DNA from: Listeria welshimeri serovar 6b str. SLCC5334
GTDB lineage: Bacteria; Bacillota; Bacilli; Lactobacillales; Listeriaceae
Assembly (NCBI RefSeq): GCF_000060285.1
Contig: NC_008555.1
Coordinates: 1,240,001-1,304,000 of the forward strand
Direction: 5' to 3'
DNA: 64,000 nt
Part shown: in pieces, positions 7,483-14,911 of the stretch
Position numbering within the stretch: position 1 is the first letter of the stretch
Layout: every line of letters begins with the position of its first letter
Position numbers and translations under genes: made by a program
The notes under the pieces: generated by a model
Told to the model about the DNA's origin: nothing
What the model saw: only the letters and a program-made list of their open reading frames with translations
Databases searched by the model: none

Positions 7483-8169
7483 TTATTTAAATTCAATATT
7501 GACAGTCATCGATTTAGTAATTTCGTCATACGTTTCACTGTTATAGACTGGTGATGTTTTTATAGTTACTTTATTTATTTTATCCACGTTGTCTTTTTTT
7601 AATATACAAATAACATATTCATCTTCAACTATGACATCTGGTTGCACAGTGAAGACACCATTTATACCAATGTTGTCAGTCATAACATCAATTTGTTGTT
7701 TTTGGTCTGTAATGATATAATCAATTCCATTAAAATTTAGCGCATTTTTTCCAGTATTTTCTAAATCATATTTAACTTGTATTGTGTAGTAAGGATCTGT
7801 GACAGGGACTTTACCGCCGCTAAATTCCTCTTTTTCTGCGTCACTGACATTCTCTCGTTTAAAGATTTTCACATCCTTAATTAACATATTTAAGTCGCCT
7901 AAATCTACTTTTATTTTTGGAGTTGCAATCTTTTCAAGAGTCACTTTAGTATCGTAATCTTTATCTTTAGTCCATTCCCCCACTTTCAATAAAAGACCAT
8001 CTTCTACATATTCATCTGATGTATTATTATCTTTTTTATTTTTTACTTCGGCACTGCCATCAGAATGATTTTCTTTTCTTGTATTATCTGTTACGCCACA
8101 TCCTGTTAAAAAAATACTAAAAGCTAACATAAATCCCGCTAATAAAGCTATCCCTTTTTTCATATTCAT
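7483..8169 (-). CDS. Phage-type lipoprotein next to the integrase
   Basis: A 228-residue lipoprotein with a clear signal peptide and lipobox FLTGC (Cys about position 24). An Asn/Asp/Lys-rich linker is followed by a beta-rich domain of about 170 residues like those of small secreted immunoglobulin-like proteins. Listeria temperate phages often carry such a lipoprotein between integrase and repressor. It may act in superinfection exclusion, which is inference. It is 14 bases downstream of the membrane-protein gene on the same strand, and a weak hairpin at about 7463-7485 may end the transcript. Confidence 0.75.
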   Translation of the reverse strand: MNMKKGIALLAGFMLAFSIFLTGCGVTDNTRKENHSDGSAEVKNKKDNNTSDEYVEDGLLLKVGEWTKDKDYDTKVTLEKIATPKIKVDLGDLNMLIKDVKIFKRENVSDAEKEEFSGGKVPVTDPYYTIQVKYDLENTGKNALNFNGIDYIITDQKQQIDVMTDNIGINGVFTVQPDVIVEDEYVICILKKDNVDKINKVTIKTSPVYNSETYDEITKSMTVNIEFK

Positions 8170-8183
8170 TCTCCCTTTATATT

Positions 8184-8876
8184 TTATTTTCCTGTGAGCT
8201 TCATATTAGTTTTATCAAAAGCACTACTTCCAGCCATCTTTGTATCGTCTTCATATCTTAGCTCAACCATGGGCCTATGATTGCTATCTCCCCCAAAAAG
8301 AGTACCAAGAGCGCGTTGTTGTATTTCACTCCCTAAATAATCGGAATTTTTTTGTTTGATTGTTTCATCTTGATATTTTAAGTCTTGAGTTACATATGCA
8401 ATTAACATATCATATTCATTTTCGAATGGAACCACTTTTATAAGTATTCCGTTTGATTCAGAAATTAATCGATTAATGGATTCATTAAAAGACTCTATAC
8501 CTTCTTGGGTGATTGTATATGACGTAGAAGCCTCTTCTCGATCCATCTCTTCTACTTCATCTGTTTGGCTATCTTCTATAGGATCCTTTTTTGTGTCGTC
8601 TATTGTTACATTTTCCTCTGGGTTCTCCACAATATAATTATAAAGTTGAACTGTTCTTATTAAAGAAAAAGTAAGAAGCAAGACTATTGTCGCTATAATG
8701 ATTAACGTATATTTTCGGCGATTTATATTTTTAATGACTTTTATTATAGCAAATATGAAAGTCGCTAGAGTAGCGAAAAATAAAAGAACCCATATAGCGT
8801 TAAACAAACTTAATACAATTAATAATAAAATAATCCAAAACCACCATTTTTTTAGTAGGTAACTATACTTTCTCAT
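8184..8876 (-). CDS. Membrane protein of the prophage remnant
   Basis: A 230-residue protein with three hydrophobic segments in the first ~75 residues (about 13-30, 31-48 and 58-76), a very acidic linker (about 85-112) and an outer C-terminal domain of ~110 residues. No family recognised. It precedes the lipoprotein gene with 14 bases between them, so the two are one operon and may work together at the membrane. The repressor gene normally found next in such phages is missing. Confidence 0.65.
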   Translation of the reverse strand: MRKYSYLLKKWWFWIILLLIVLSLFNAIWVLLFFATLATFIFAIIKVIKNINRRKYTLIIIATIVLLLTFSLIRTVQLYNYIVENPEENVTIDDTKKDPIEDSQTDEVEEMDREEASTSYTITQEGIESFNESINRLISESNGILIKVVPFENEYDMLIAYVTQDLKYQDETIKQKNSDYLGSEIQQRALGTLFGGDSNHRPMVELRYEDDTKMAGSSAFDKTNMKLTGK

Positions 8877-9560
8877 CCCGCTTTCTCCCTTTTATATGTA
8901 CCAACCCGCGGCCGCGAACTGCTTACATAGTTATATTTTATTCAAAACTAACGCGATGTCGTCTAGCTTTTCATTTCGATTTAATCTACTATCAATAATT
9001 ATGAAAATCTTTTTTTAAACAAATAAACAAAATTGTGTTCTAATCTTACTATGATATGTTTTTTAAAAAGTTCATCTATGGTTTTCCTATGTTTTAAATC
9101 TTTATTTTATTACAACGTTGCATTTATATTATACCTAATTGTTATAATATAAATTACATTTTCACAGAATGTTAACAATTTAATTGAGAATTAGTAATTA
9201 ATTTATAAATCTTAATACTAATAAGTTAAATTATTATATTTTTAATTGTTGTCACTCATATTATTCTAAAAAATGACTTTTTAAACTTTTTCCATATCAT
9301 TCATGTCAAATGTAGCAACAATCTTTAAATATTTGTTTTTAATGAATCCAATAATGCCTTTCATTTTACGGAAGTACATTTTTACATTTATAACAAACTA
9401 TGCTGGATAAAACTAAAATATTTGTATAATATTTGTTTCATTTCGTTGATTTTTGTGGTGAAAATCGTGGCATTTTAATTTTAAGCATTGTTGAAGGACT
9501 TCCATATAAAGAAACAAGAATCCCTGCTAAAGGTCTTTTTGTCCTGTCCTCTCATTTTTT
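8877..9560. other. AT-rich region without genes
   Basis: No convincing open frame on either strand, few ribosome sites and very high A+T. A lone GC-rich spot holds a NotI site (GCGGCCGC, about 8908). It replaces the repressor, early and structural genes expected after a phage lipoprotein, so it is probably a deletion scar of the second prophage. Confidence 0.5.
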
Positions 9561-9572
9561 GTCTTTAACAAG

Positions 9573-9584
9573 AGTTCATAAAAT
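9573..9584 (+). repeat. Shared upstream element, copy 1
   Basis: AGTTCATAAAAT, 40 bases (start to start) before TATATT at 9613. No -35 sequence lies at the normal place. The same arrangement recurs ~180 bases downstream. Confidence 0.5.
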
Positions 9585-9619
9585 TGTCACACTATAAAAC
9601 AAGCAAATACGTTATATTA

Positions 9620-9737
9620 AGTTTAGACAAAGTAACAGATTTCTCTTATCTAATTGAGTAGGGGATTACTTTTCTCTCATCCATAACACTATTTATTCTT
9701 TTACCATCAACTCCCATAAGTTGATGGTGTTTTTTTG
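9620..9737 (+). ncRNA. Possible small RNA of about 115 nt
   Basis: Between the TATATT at 9613 and a strong hairpin terminator (ACCATCAACT / AGTTGATGGT at 9703-9730, then seven T) there is no open frame with a start and ribosome site. A pyrimidine-rich stretch (TTTTCTCTCATCC, 9669-9681) could be single-stranded. I do not recognise it; the call rests only on the promoter-like element and the terminator. Confidence 0.35.
9703..9737 (+). terminator. Orphan strong terminator
   Basis: Perfect ten-base arms ACCATCAACT and AGTTGATGGT with a tight loop, followed by seven T. No protein gene ends before it. Confidence 0.8.
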
Positions 9738-9754
9738 TGTATGATTCAATAAAA

Positions 9755-9766
9755 AGTTCATAAAAT
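9755..9766 (+). repeat. Shared upstream element, copy 2
   Basis: AGTTCATAAAAT again, 39 bases before TATATT at 9794, in front of the 10-kb small-gene cluster. The twofold conservation of element and spacing suggests one activator for both promoters. Confidence 0.5.
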
Positions 9767-10022
9767 CAACATAGTTTCATTTCTAAAATATGCTATATTA
9801 AAATTGCATGATAAATAACACAAGAGATGAATTACATTCTAGGACAAATCAGAAAGATTCTAGTTGACTTACGTGACCGCGCAAAGACATATTGCACAAG
9901 GGCGCCTGATATTAGCAAATGTTACAACGCTGGTCCCAATTATAGGAACAACTCTGGAGTGAAATTGTATAATTTAGGAGGCATTTTAATATATAAAGAA
10001 GTGAAATGGATGGAGAGATGAG

Positions 10023-10409
10023 ATGAAAAAGGGCAGGATTATTTTAATTTCTGTTGTAGCAGTTATAATTGTGATTGTCTTGATTATTGGAGGGAAGATG
10101 TATTTGGATAATAAAGAAAGTAACGAAGTAAAAAAAGAAGTAGCGTTATATATAGTACAAAATTATGAAGGTGTTAAAAAAATACAGTTTGGTGAACTAT
10201 CTAAAAACAAGATGACTGGAAGTTGGACACTTTCAGCTAAGCTTAATAAGAACAATATCATAATCTTTACATTTCAAGATACTAGTAATATAAAAAACAA
10301 TATGATAAGTATCTATTATGATCCTGATTCATTTAAGTTAAGTAATAAAGTAAATGAGCATAAGGGCATAGACAATATTGATATTCAATTCGAAGGTGGC
10401 TTCAAATGA
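10023..10409 (+). CDS. Membrane-anchored small protein, possibly DUF1433-like
   Basis: A 128-residue protein with an N-terminal membrane anchor (about 5-28, very Ile/Val-rich) and an outer domain. The pattern ALYIVQNYEGVKKIQFGEL followed by a Met-Thr-Gly-Ser turn and a short beta-rich end recalls DUF1433 proteins of Gram-positives. That link is from memory and tentative. A GGAGAG ribosome site precedes the ATG. Its stop overlaps the start of the next gene (ATGA), so both are translated together; it might be an immunity or partner protein of it. Confidence 0.6.
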   Translation: MKKGRIILISVVAVIIVIVLIIGGKMYLDNKESNEVKKEVALYIVQNYEGVKKIQFGELSKNKMTGSWTLSAKLNKNNIIIFTFQDTSNIKNNMISIYYDPDSFKLSNKVNEHKGIDNIDIQFEGGFK

Positions 10410-10693
10410 TTGCGGAACAGGATAATAGAATTTTATCTGACATGGCCTACAATGTAGATAGAAAAAAAGTTGATGTTCCTTTAAAGAAAGGTAATATTAT
10501 AAAAAATAAGAATCTATCTCAAAATTATAAAGTTATAAAAGTAGAGGATAATTCAAAAAACGGTATGCAAGCCATGGCAGTAGCTCCAATAGATAAGCAT
10601 GGAAAAGTAGACTCTACCGAAGTGGTCATTGCCTATCCAGGGACAAACTTTTCGGACACAATTGTAAAAATAGTGAACGTCATTACAGAGTAG
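10406..10693 (+). CDS. Truncated lipase-like (alpha/beta hydrolase) protein
   Basis: A 95-residue fragment. MIAEQDNRILSDMAY, the central strands, and EVVIAYPGTNFSD resemble the start of class-3 lipase or DUF2974-type proteins, where a Y/F-x-GTN/D strand precedes the nucleophile elbow. The frame ends before any GxSxG serine, so it has no catalytic residue. The next ~470 bases hold broken frames, so this is most likely the remaining head of a larger toxin-like or secreted hydrolase. Translation is coupled to the gene before it. Confidence 0.5.
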   Translation: MIAEQDNRILSDMAYNVDRKKVDVPLKKGNIIKNKNLSQNYKVIKVEDNSKNGMQAMAVAPIDKHGKVDSTEVVIAYPGTNFSDTIVKIVNVITE

Positions 10694-11163
10694 ATTTTTC
10701 AAATAAAGAGAAACAACATTTTAAATTACTCCGCGTGGCTTCTTCTTATTGTAAATATATAATGTCAGGTAAAGTTGATAAGACAGTTAAAGGCAATTAT
10801 CATTCAAGCAAAATCAACAACGGTCATAAAACATTTTCAACATGGAACTGTGGTTTTTGACTAGTTTTGATAACAAGCTAGTTTGGGCACTCAACCGGGA
10901 ACATCTTCATTATCTGATGGATTATTTAAGCGCAGATTTAAGAGAAAAACCTTTCTCCGCATATACTATCATGAAAACAGCAAAAAATAGAAAAGGTATT
11001 GTAAAAGTTATAATAGTAAATTCTATGAAACTAAATATAGTGATGAAATAAAGAATTTAAAATAGAAATGGGGAATTTACTTAGTACATAAATTTCAGGT
11101 AATGATTATGAAATGGAATTTACAGGAATGAATGGCTTAGTTCAGTACTTGAAGAAAGAATAA
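10681..11163 (+). pseudogene. Remnants of the gene body after the lipase-like head
   Basis: Three pieces in different frames look like decayed coding sequence. 10681-10860 reads from HYRVDFSNKEKQHFK to an in-frame stop. 10842-11051 is open but without a ribosome site. 11092-11163 ends as NGLVQYLKKE and stop. None has a start of its own. They could be the rest of the truncated hydrolase, or of a neighbouring toxin gene. The pieces are too short to name. Confidence 0.4.
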
Positions 11164-11211
11164 ATTGATTGGGTTCTAAAAAATGATGTAACAGTTCTCA
11201 TGAGAAAATAA

Positions 11212-11240
11212 ACGCCAAATATTTGATTGGCGTTTTTTGT
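11212..11240. terminator. Terminator between remnant and the 62-residue gene
   Basis: ACGCCAA and TTGGCGT arms, eight-base loop, then TTTTTT. Shared by the plus-strand remnant and possibly the minus-strand gene. Confidence 0.75.
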
Positions 11241-11267
11241 AGTTTAATAATTTTTGATTTATAAATA

Positions 11268-11456
11268 TTAATTTGTAGAAATATCTTTTGAATAAGTTGG
11301 ATTTTGTGAAATTTTTAAATCTAGTTGATGAATTAGCCAATCAATCATATAGTTTTCGATATTAATATTTAACTGACGGTATAATTTTAATGTATTTAAT
11401 CGTTCAAAATTGTCATCATCATTTTTATGCCAATATTCTTCAATGCTTAAATGCAT
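11268..11456 (-). CDS. Small unknown protein downstream of the peptide gene
   Basis: A 62-residue acidic, helix-rich protein (HLSIEEYWHKNDDDNFERL), without signal peptide or membrane segment. ATG at 11456 is preferred over GTG at 11465 because GAGGTGG lies eight bases before it. It is read in the same direction as the 20-codon peptide gene, ~240 bases downstream, with no terminator of standard form between them. It could therefore be a target of the regulator. Function unknown. Confidence 0.55.
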   Translation of the reverse strand: MHLSIEEYWHKNDDDNFERLNTLKLYRQLNINIENYMIDWLIHQLDLKISQNPTYSKDISTN

Positions 11457-11694
11457 AATATCCACCTCAATTCTGTTTAATTGAAGAAAAAGCTAACTAC
11501 GGTTATATAATATGTCGAAATGGTGAAGAATGATAAAAAATATCACTATTTTATCTATGGTCATAGTTGTAATTACTACTAGATGTCAGATAATATTAAA
11601 ATGGATAAGATAATATTGGTAGAGAATAAGCAATTATAGTCCTTAAGATAGCTGCTAATATGTTAAACACATACTATAAAAGCTTAATGTTATC

Positions 11695-11757
11695 TTATCC
11701 TCCTACTCGAACAGATACGCCAAGTAGACCACTAAATAGTGAGATCATTGATATCAT
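11695..11757 (-). CDS. Short hydrophobic peptide, candidate SHP-type pheromone
   Basis: A 20-codon gene: MISMISLFSGLLGVSVRVGG. It has the best ribosome site of the locus (GGGAGGTG, seven bases before ATG). An extended -10 (TG-C-TACTAT, plus positions 11780-11788) lies in front with no good -35, as expected of an activator-dependent promoter. The peptide is hydrophobic and ends in Val-Gly-Gly. Streptococcal SHP precursors end in -GG and are encoded divergently from rgg, exactly as here (start codons 86 bases apart). Unlike classical SHPs it lacks the N-terminal Lys pair and the Asp/Glu before the mature part. Family knowledge supports the arrangement; the pheromone role is inference. Confidence 0.55.
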   Translation of the reverse strand: MISMISLFSGLLGVSVRVGG

Positions 11758-11799
11758 TTTTTCACCTCCCGACAATAAAATAGTAGCATAGATAAAAAG

Positions 11800-11827
11800 C
11801 TATTTTTAATTTTGCTTACAAAAATAG
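11800..11827. promoter_or_regulatory. Inverted repeat between peptide and regulator genes
   Basis: CTATTTTT (11800-11807) and AAAAATAG (11820-11827) are perfect eight-base arms around 12 bases. It lies just upstream of the extended -10 of the peptide gene, where an activator would bind, and over the probable promoter of the regulator gene. Confidence 0.5.
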
Positions 11828-11843
11828 ACAAAGGGGCTAAATA

Positions 11844-12740
11844 ATGATGCGGGAAAATAAAATTTTAGGTCACACACTGAAAGAAATTCGTATAAATTGC
11901 AATTTAAAAGAACGGGATGTATATGAGACAATTATGTCAAGAGCGCATTTATATCAGATAGAAAAAAATCAACAAATGCCATCTTGGGGAATAGTTACAT
12001 CAATATTACAAAAATTCACCATGAGTTTAGCTGAGTTTGAATATATTCACAATAATTATCAATTAGATTCAATTCAACAAGTAATACAAGATTTCAAAGC
12101 AATCAAAACCTCCACTAATTCTCACGCTATCAATGCTTTAATAGAAAAAATAAATTCACTCATAAAAAATGAAAAAAATGATTTTCTTATGGATGTCTCT
12201 TATGTGTTAAAAGCCTTAAATACTTTTCAACAAGAACAAAATTTTAAAAGATCTAGAGAAATTGTAAAACCAGTTTGGAATAGGTTAGAGAAAAAAGACG
12301 CATGGTTTTATAATGATTTACTACTTATAACCAATATATTATATGCCTTTGATGACTTAACTATTCAACATATATTTGAACGATTAGTTGTATATATTAA
12401 TAAGTATAAGAACTTTAACACTTCAAAAGAGCTATATATCAATATTCATTATAATTATGCAATATGTCTTAGAAATACTACAACAGAGATAGATAAAATG
12501 GAAATAAATTTAAAGAAATCTAAAGAAGCTGCAAATCAAATAAATGATGTAATTACTGTACTAAGTTGTAGGTATTATTTGGCTGAAATATTATGGCATA
12601 AAGGTAATAAAGAAAAGGCGATGGAAGAAGTAAAACAAGTTTTTACTGTACTGAAAATTTTAGAGGAAAGTGAATTGCTTATAGATAAGCAAAATGATTG
12701 GATAGAAGTTAGCGGGATGAGTTTGGAAAATATATTTTAA
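11844..12740 (+). CDS. Rgg/GadR/MutR-type transcriptional regulator
   Basis: A 298-residue protein. Residues ~8-62 form an XRE-type helix-turn-helix (LGHTLKEIRINCNLKERDVY, then RAHLYQIEKNQQMPSWGIV). Residues ~65-298 are wholly helical, in repeated pairs, as in the peptide-binding TPR-like domain of Rgg proteins. Length and layout fit the family (about 280-300 residues). ATG 11844 follows AAGGGG by seven bases. It is divergent from the short hydrophobic peptide gene. Rgg proteins bind imported peptides and activate the divergent promoter. The neighbouring peptide and inverted repeat suggest the same logic here. Very low GC compared with the core genes to its right suggests transfer. Confidence 0.75.
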   Translation: MMRENKILGHTLKEIRINCNLKERDVYETIMSRAHLYQIEKNQQMPSWGIVTSILQKFTMSLAEFEYIHNNYQLDSIQQVIQDFKAIKTSTNSHAINALIEKINSLIKNEKNDFLMDVSYVLKALNTFQQEQNFKRSREIVKPVWNRLEKKDAWFYNDLLLITNILYAFDDLTIQHIFERLVVYINKYKNFNTSKELYINIHYNYAICLRNTTTEIDKMEINLKKSKEAANQINDVITVLSCRYYLAEILWHKGNKEKAMEEVKQVFTVLKILEESELLIDKQNDWIEVSGMSLENIF

Positions 12741-12933
12741 ATAAAGAACCGTATTACTTGACATAAATGAGGTATATTGCAAACAATTTAGGATTTTCTT
12801 GGAAGAACAAATAAATGCTGAATGATAAAATTATTTTAAGATAATATAAACTAACTAATCAAAAAATCGGATGAAAATTTCTTTTTGAAGAGAAATTTTG
12901 GTAAACATATTTAATTGATAGGATCAAGTAGAA

Positions 12934-12968
12934 AAGAGGCACAATCTTTGAATGGATTGTGCCTCTTT
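12934..12968. terminator. Bidirectional terminator, right border of the accessory region
   Basis: AAGAGGCACAATC and GATTGTGCCTCTT arms of 13 bases with a seven-base loop. On the minus strand it ends the YdeI-like gene. Everything to its right is typical core genome. Confidence 0.8.
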
Positions 12969-12972
12969 ACTA

Positions 12973-13566
12973 TTAATCGTTTAAACCAAGTCCATCTAAA
13001 ATGGTTGCTTCGTATTTTTCAATTCGAGAAACACGAGTTTTTGATTGTTTTGGTGCTGCAAAATAAAGTAAATAAGCTTTTTGACGACCAGGAGTTAGTG
13101 CTTCAAAAGCCGTTTTTAGAGCAGGTAATTCTTCAAATTTTAGAAGTAATTCTTCTGGAATGGGTGTTTCTTCTCTAGGTTTAAGCTCCACTTCTAAACC
13201 AGCTTTTTCTACCTCCATAGCATTTTGAATATACGTTTTTAGAATTTCTTTTTGATCAAGGATTTCTTGTAAATTGGTGAATCGAATTTGTCTTGCAGCT
13301 TGCACATTTTCCGTTTGTTGGACTAAAATATTATCCGGATCACGGAGTAGTGCACCTTTCATAAAGAGTAGGGCGCAATAGTTTTTAAAACCATGAATTA
13401 AGAAAACATTCTTGCCATCTAGTGCATAGCAAGGTTTTCCCCATTTGAATTCTTCTTCTAGTTCAAAGGTGATTGCGATTTCTCTTAATGCTTTGAATTC
13501 AGTTTGCCAGGTGGATGGTTTACTCAGAAACGCATCTACTTTAGGATTTAATTCGGTTTTTGCCAT
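12973..13566 (-). CDS. YdeI-like protein (DUF1801 plus YdeI C-terminal region)
   Basis: A 197-residue soluble protein. The N-terminal ~115 residues match the DUF1801 fold (FKWGKPCYALDGKNVFLI, then YCALLFMKGALLRDPDN), and the C-terminal part holds the FEALTPGRQKAYLLYFAAPKQSKTRVSRIEKY segment typical of YdeI/OmpD-associated proteins. In Bacillus a relative has been linked to peptide and stress resistance, but the biochemical role is unknown. AGAGGA lies eight bases before the ATG. Single-gene unit ending in the terminator downstream. Confidence 0.85.
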   Translation of the reverse strand: MAKTELNPKVDAFLSKPSTWQTEFKALREIAITFELEEEFKWGKPCYALDGKNVFLIHGFKNYCALLFMKGALLRDPDNILVQQTENVQAARQIRFTNLQEILDQKEILKTYIQNAMEVEKAGLEVELKPREETPIPEELLLKFEELPALKTAFEALTPGRQKAYLLYFAAPKQSKTRVSRIEKYEATILDGLGLND

Positions 13567-13671
13567 AAAGAATTCCTCTTTTCTACACTCTTTTTCATTT
13601 TAAAATAATTCTTTTCTACGTGTTATTTTAACTTAATATGAAAGGCCTTGCAAATTTGATTTTCATACTAA

Positions 13672-13703
13672 AAGAAAGAACCTGAGTTTTAACCCAGATT
13701 CTC
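13672..13703 (-). terminator. Terminator of the VOC-family gene
   Basis: Read on the minus strand: AGAATCTG, ten-base loop, CAGGTTCT (one G-U pair), then TTCTTTT. Confidence 0.65.
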
Positions 13704-13708
13704 ATATT

Positions 13709-14116
13709 TTAGGATAAATTGAGCTGCCAGCCGATGCCGAATTTATCAGTCACTTGACCATATTTTTCCGACCAAAAGGTTTTTTCAAGAGGCATTACAA
13801 TATTTCCGCCTTCTGCCAATTGTTGAAATTGCTTGGTTAGTTTTATTTCATCTGAAGTGTCAATGACAAGCGTAATATTATCTCCAAATGTAAGTGGCAT
13901 CGATTTTGGTACATCTGAAAACATGACCTTAACGCCATCAATTACTAAACTAGCATTCATCACTAAATTTTTAAGCGAATCTTCTATAGGTTCTTCATCT
14001 GTCTCGATTTCCCCATATGTCATCAAATCTGTACACTTTGTTCCAAAAATTTCCTCATAAAACGCGATAGCATCTCTGGATTGTGTTCTAAAATTCAAGT
14101 AAACATTTAACGTCAT
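13709..14116 (-). CDS. VOC/PhnB-like protein
   Basis: A 135-residue protein of the vicinal-oxygen-chelate superfamily: a beta-alpha-beta-beta-beta start (LNVYLNFRTQSRDAIAFYEEIFG) and the PhnB-type ending (MPLEKTFWSEKYGQVTDKFGIGWQLNL). This group is usually annotated 3-demethylubiquinone methyltransferase-like or PhnB, but lacks a known reaction. The usual metal-binding His/Glu set is incomplete. GAGGAGG precedes the ATG. Stands alone, divergent from the histidine phosphatase. Confidence 0.85.
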   Translation of the reverse strand: MTLNVYLNFRTQSRDAIAFYEEIFGTKCTDLMTYGEIETDEEPIEDSLKNLVMNASLVIDGVKVMFSDVPKSMPLTFGDNITLVIDTSDEIKLTKQFQQLAEGGNIVMPLEKTFWSEKYGQVTDKFGIGWQLNLS

Positions 14117-14219
14117 TTGAATTCCTCCTCGATTTTATATTCGCTAAAGATTTAATCATTTTGGTGTTCTTATTATAGCAGATTGTGTAAAAAAGAGGAA
14201 AAATTAAGCTAATAATGAC

Positions 14220-14250
14220 TTGACTTGGAGTAACACCAAGGTGATAAACT
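14220..14250 (+). promoter_or_regulatory. MerR-style promoter with 19-base spacer
   Basis: TTGACT (14220-14225) and TAAACT (14245-14250) are 19 bases apart, too long for normal polymerase use. The spacer holds CTTGGAGTAACACCAAG (14224-14240), an inverted repeat CTTGG-N7-CCAAG. This is the layout of MerR-family targets, where the regulator untwists the DNA. Confidence 0.65.
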
Positions 14251-14281
14251 AAGATTAAGTTATAAATACGGAGGAAATAAC

Positions 14282-14881
14282 ATGAAAAAAACATTGTATT
14301 TAATGCGCCACGGTCAAACGTTATTCAATCAACGGAAAAAAATTCAAGGCTTTTGTGATGCACCACTTACAGAACTAGGAGTGAAACAAGCAAAAATAGC
14401 AGGAAGTTATTTTAAAGAGCATAAGATTTCTTTTGATCAAGCATATAGTTCCACCTCAGAGCGAGCAAGTGACACTTTAGAGCTTATAACAGATAAGAAT
14501 TATACTCGATTAAAAGGTCTGAAAGAATGGAATTTCGGTACTTTTGAAGGGGAGAGCGAAGATTTAAATCCGCCACTTCCTTATGGTGATTTCTTTGCAG
14601 CATATGGAGGAGAAAGAGAAATCGATTTTAGAAACCGTTTAATTGAAACGATGGAAAATATGATGAACCAAGATAACCATGAAGTTGTCCTAGCGGTGTC
14701 ACATGGAGCAGCGTGTGCTCAGTTTGCTCGCTACTGGGAAAAAACAAGTGAAATTGGCAAAATAACAGGATTAAAAAACTGCTGTATCTTGAAGTTCGAA
14801 TACGAAAATGGGGAATTCACTTTAGTCAATTTTATTAATCATGATTTCGAAAGCGGCATTCACATAGAAAATACCAAATAA
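14282..14881 (+). CDS. Histidine phosphatase (phosphoglycerate mutase family)
   Basis: A 199-residue member of the histidine phosphatase superfamily. The N-terminal LYLMRHGQTLFN holds the catalytic RHG motif (His10). Glu81-region (LKEWNFGTFEG) and the second catalytic His in AVSHGAACAQFAR complete the site. The group includes cofactor-dependent mutases and broad phosphatases; nothing here fixes the substrate. A GGAGG ribosome site precedes the ATG, and the MerR-style promoter lies ~30 bases upstream, so it may be induced by a small-molecule stress. Followed by its own terminator. Confidence 0.85.
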   Translation: MKKTLYLMRHGQTLFNQRKKIQGFCDAPLTELGVKQAKIAGSYFKEHKISFDQAYSSTSERASDTLELITDKNYTRLKGLKEWNFGTFEGESEDLNPPLPYGDFFAAYGGEREIDFRNRLIETMENMMNQDNHEVVLAVSHGAACAQFARYWEKTSEIGKITGLKNCCILKFEYENGEFTLVNFINHDFESGIHIENTK

Positions 14882-14909
14882 AAAGCACCCATCAATGAGT
14901 GCTTTTTTT
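14881..14909. terminator. Shared terminator, phosphatase and LEA-like genes
   Basis: AAAGCACCC / TGAGTGCTTT hairpin with T run on both strands between the two convergent genes. Confidence 0.75.
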
Positions 14910-14911
14910 CT

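Noticed and set aside
9565-9578. PrfA-box-like sequence TTAACAAGAGTTCA
   Set aside because: Second half has three mismatches to the PrfA palindrome and the distance to the -10 (34 bases) is too long for PrfA activation.
9827-10021. 64-codon open frame before the membrane-anchored small protein
   Set aside because: No ribosome site before the ATG, unusual composition, and no resemblance to any fold; it more likely is untranslated leader.
10842-11051. 69-codon open frame in the decayed region
   Set aside because: No ribosome site of its own and flanked by broken frames; treated as part of the pseudogene remnants.
11530-11613. 27-codon hydrophobic frame (MIKNITILSMVIVV...) as an alternative pheromone gene
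   Set aside because: Weak ribosome site, same strand as the regulator and a C-terminal part with Arg, Lys and Trp unlike SHP peptides; kept only as a side note.
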